Source of the DNA: an uncultured Prevotella sp.
Lineage (GTDB): Bacteria > Bacteroidota > Bacteroidia > Bacteroidales > Bacteroidaceae
DNA: 42,990 bases
Assembly (NCBI GenBank): GCA_945875635.1
Contig: CAMCLD010000018.1
Location: 1-42,990 of the forward strand
Reading direction: 5' to 3'
Program-made: the position numbers and the translations under genes
The notes under the pieces: model-generated
Told to the model about the DNA's origin: nothing
What the model saw: only the letters and a program-made list of their open reading frames with translations
Databases searched by the model: none
Shown here: positions 42,020 to 42,990 of the stretch, piece after piece
How positions within the stretch are numbered: the stretch's first letter is position 1
How the letters are laid out: the number at the start of each line of letters is the position of its first letter

Positions 42020-42750
42020 AAAGAGCTGTCATCATAGGAGCATCGTCTGGAATAGGAAGGGCAATGGCACAGATGCTCATACAAGACGGATGGTATCTGG
42101 GAATAGCAGGAAGAAGAACAGAACTACTTGACGACCTATGCCGAATGGCACCGGAAAGAGTCATTGCAATGCAGATTGACGTCACAGCCAATGACTGCGA
42201 GGAAAGACTCAACACACTCATATCCAGGCTCGGCGGCATGTACCTGTACCTGCACGTTGCTGGCGTGGGATGGAAAAATCCTTCTCTTGACAGAGAGAAA
42301 GAGCAAGCCACCTTCATGACCAATGCTGTTGGGTTCGCACAAATGACAGGAGCTGCATTCAGATACTTTGCCGCACACACAGGCGGACACATAGCAATAG
42401 TAAGCAGCATTGCCGGAACGAAGGGTATAGGTGTAGCTGCCTCTTACTCTGCCACTAAAGCAATGCAAAACACATATCTGCAGGCATTGGAACAGCTTGC
42501 CACAGGAAAGAAGCTGAACATCACGTTTACAGACATAAGGCCGGGATTCGTAGATACCGGACTCCTCGACGAGGAAGGGAAAAGAAATGGTGCATATCCA
42601 ATGTTGATGCCTGTAGGAAAAGTGGCACGGATAGCTGTAGATAGTATATACAAGAAGAAAAGGATAGTCGTGATTGACATAAAATGGAGAATTGTAACCT
42701 TTATATGGAGACTTATTCCAAGCTTCCTATGGCGCAGGATTAAGTTATAA
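42016..42750 (+). CDS. Short-chain dehydrogenase/reductase
   Basis: A 244-residue classical SDR. The NAD(P)-binding motif is GASSGIG (8-14), with NAVG at 103, the catalytic serine near 130-131 (IVSSIAG), Tyr 144 and Lys 148 (YSATK). The arginines of GRRTEL near 33 favour NADP. The last ~40 residues are basic and hydrophobic (FIWRLIPSFLWRRIKL), which may dock it to the membrane. Its substrate is unknown. Four-base overlap with the receptor gene implies coupled translation and hence a link to handling the imported ligand. Confidence 0.9.
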   Translation: MKRAVIIGASSGIGRAMAQMLIQDGWYLGIAGRRTELLDDLCRMAPERVIAMQIDVTANDCEERLNTLISRLGGMYLYLHVAGVGWKNPSLDREKEQATFMTNAVGFAQMTGAAFRYFAAHTGGHIAIVSSIAGTKGIGVAASYSATKAMQNTYLQALEQLATGKKLNITFTDIRPGFVDTGLLDEEGKRNGAYPMLMPVGKVARIAVDSIYKKKRIVVIDIKWRIVTFIWRLIPSFLWRRIKL

Positions 42751-42758
42751 TTTTATGT

Positions 42759-42836
42759 TCACCACTGCGAAACGTACGTCCACCACTGCGAAACGTACGT
42801 CCACCACTGCGAAACGTACGTTTCGCAGTGGTGGAC
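42759..42836. repeat. Triple 21-base repeat ending in a 38-base perfect palindrome
   Basis: Three head-to-tail copies of a 21-base unit (core CACTGCGAAACGTACGT) at 42759-42779, 42780-42800 and 42801-42821. The last copy is followed by its own inverse, giving a perfect palindrome with 19-base arms from 42799 to 42836 centred on ACGT-ACGT. It begins 9 bases after the dehydrogenase stop. Confidence 0.9.
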
Positions 42837-42954
42837 ATAGATTTTAAACGTTTAAAAGAATTCTTTGAGCTTTGCGAAAAAACTTAAATTATATACTCAA
42901 CTTTCGGAAGTAGATAAAGGAAGGCAAATGAAGGCAAATGAAGATAAAAGGAGA

Positions 42955-42986
42955 TAAAAGACAAGACCTAAGACTGTTGTCTTTTA
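42955..42986. terminator. Hairpin downstream of the HmuY-type operon
   Basis: TAAAAGACAA (42955-42964) pairs with TTGTCTTTTA (42977-42986). It is preceded by short direct repeats, AAGGCAAATG twice (42921-42940) and AGATAAAAG twice (42942-42960). It may end transcripts from either side; the neighbouring gene lies outside the window. Confidence 0.45.
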
Positions 42987-42990
42987 ACTT

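Noticed and set aside
42759..42836. CRISPR array
   Set aside because: The repeats are contiguous without spacers, and no cas genes are present.

Overview
The window reads as chromosomal DNA of a Bacteroidales bacterium, most likely a Prevotella-like member of the Prevotellaceae. Supporting signs: many genes are preceded by the Bacteroidetes -7 box TAnnTTTG, several with a TTTG-type -33 box 18-20 bases upstream; Shine-Dalgarno sequences are largely absent; and many families are typical of the phylum (DUF4835, DUF3127, DUF4878, DUF4301, calycin-like and HmuY lipoproteins, PiT-PhoU-like fusion, EF-G2). No phage, insertion sequence or CRISPR array was recognised.

Layout. 1-2786 (+): end of an unidentified gene, pheS and a stand-alone AICAR transformylase. 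2975-10598 (-): a tight cluster dnaN, ExoX-like exonuclease, coaBC, DUF4835, recN and a secreted degenerate protease-like/TPR protein. 10825-11205 (+): a DUF3127 OB-fold-like protein with an SSB-like tip. 11321-15262 (-): DUF4878 lipoprotein, YiiX-like lipoprotein hydrolase, EF-G2 and desulfoferrodoxin. 15501-21294 (-): purD, two membrane proteins, then a metal-binding lipoprotein, its ABC ATPase and a DUF389 membrane protein. 21483-21782: a truncated histidine phosphatase gene ending in palindromes. 21866-26472 (-): serine acetyltransferase, THUMP RNA methyltransferase and a DPP IV-like peptidase with overlapping ends. 26854-29103 (+): phosphate transporter. 29244-35049 (-): dapA, a decayed gene, ilvE, xseB, xseA, DUF4301. 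35235-37445 (+): RelA-like (p)ppGpp synthetase; then tRNA-Arg(TCT) and a terminator. 37842-38486 (-): a short Bacteroidales peptide and a secreted HMA protein. 38721-42750 (+): a HmuY-type operon of calycin-like lipoprotein, HmuY-like lipoprotein, TonB-dependent receptor and short-chain dehydrogenase.

Most genes are core housekeeping functions (translation, purine and coenzyme A synthesis, DNA repair, lysine, cysteine and branched-chain amino acid synthesis, stringent response). The accessory interest lies in: a dispersed foldback repeat (two full copies, one half copy, one degenerate copy); a triple 21-base repeat closing in a 38-base perfect palindrome; gene remnants; proteins with altered active sites (EF-G2, CoaBC, RelA-like, pseudo-protease); and a metal ABC ATPase/binding-protein pair with no permease, directly joined to DUF389. 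I did not find a clearly new multigene defence or mobile system. All functional calls are by motif and family recognition from the sequence alone, without database searches.
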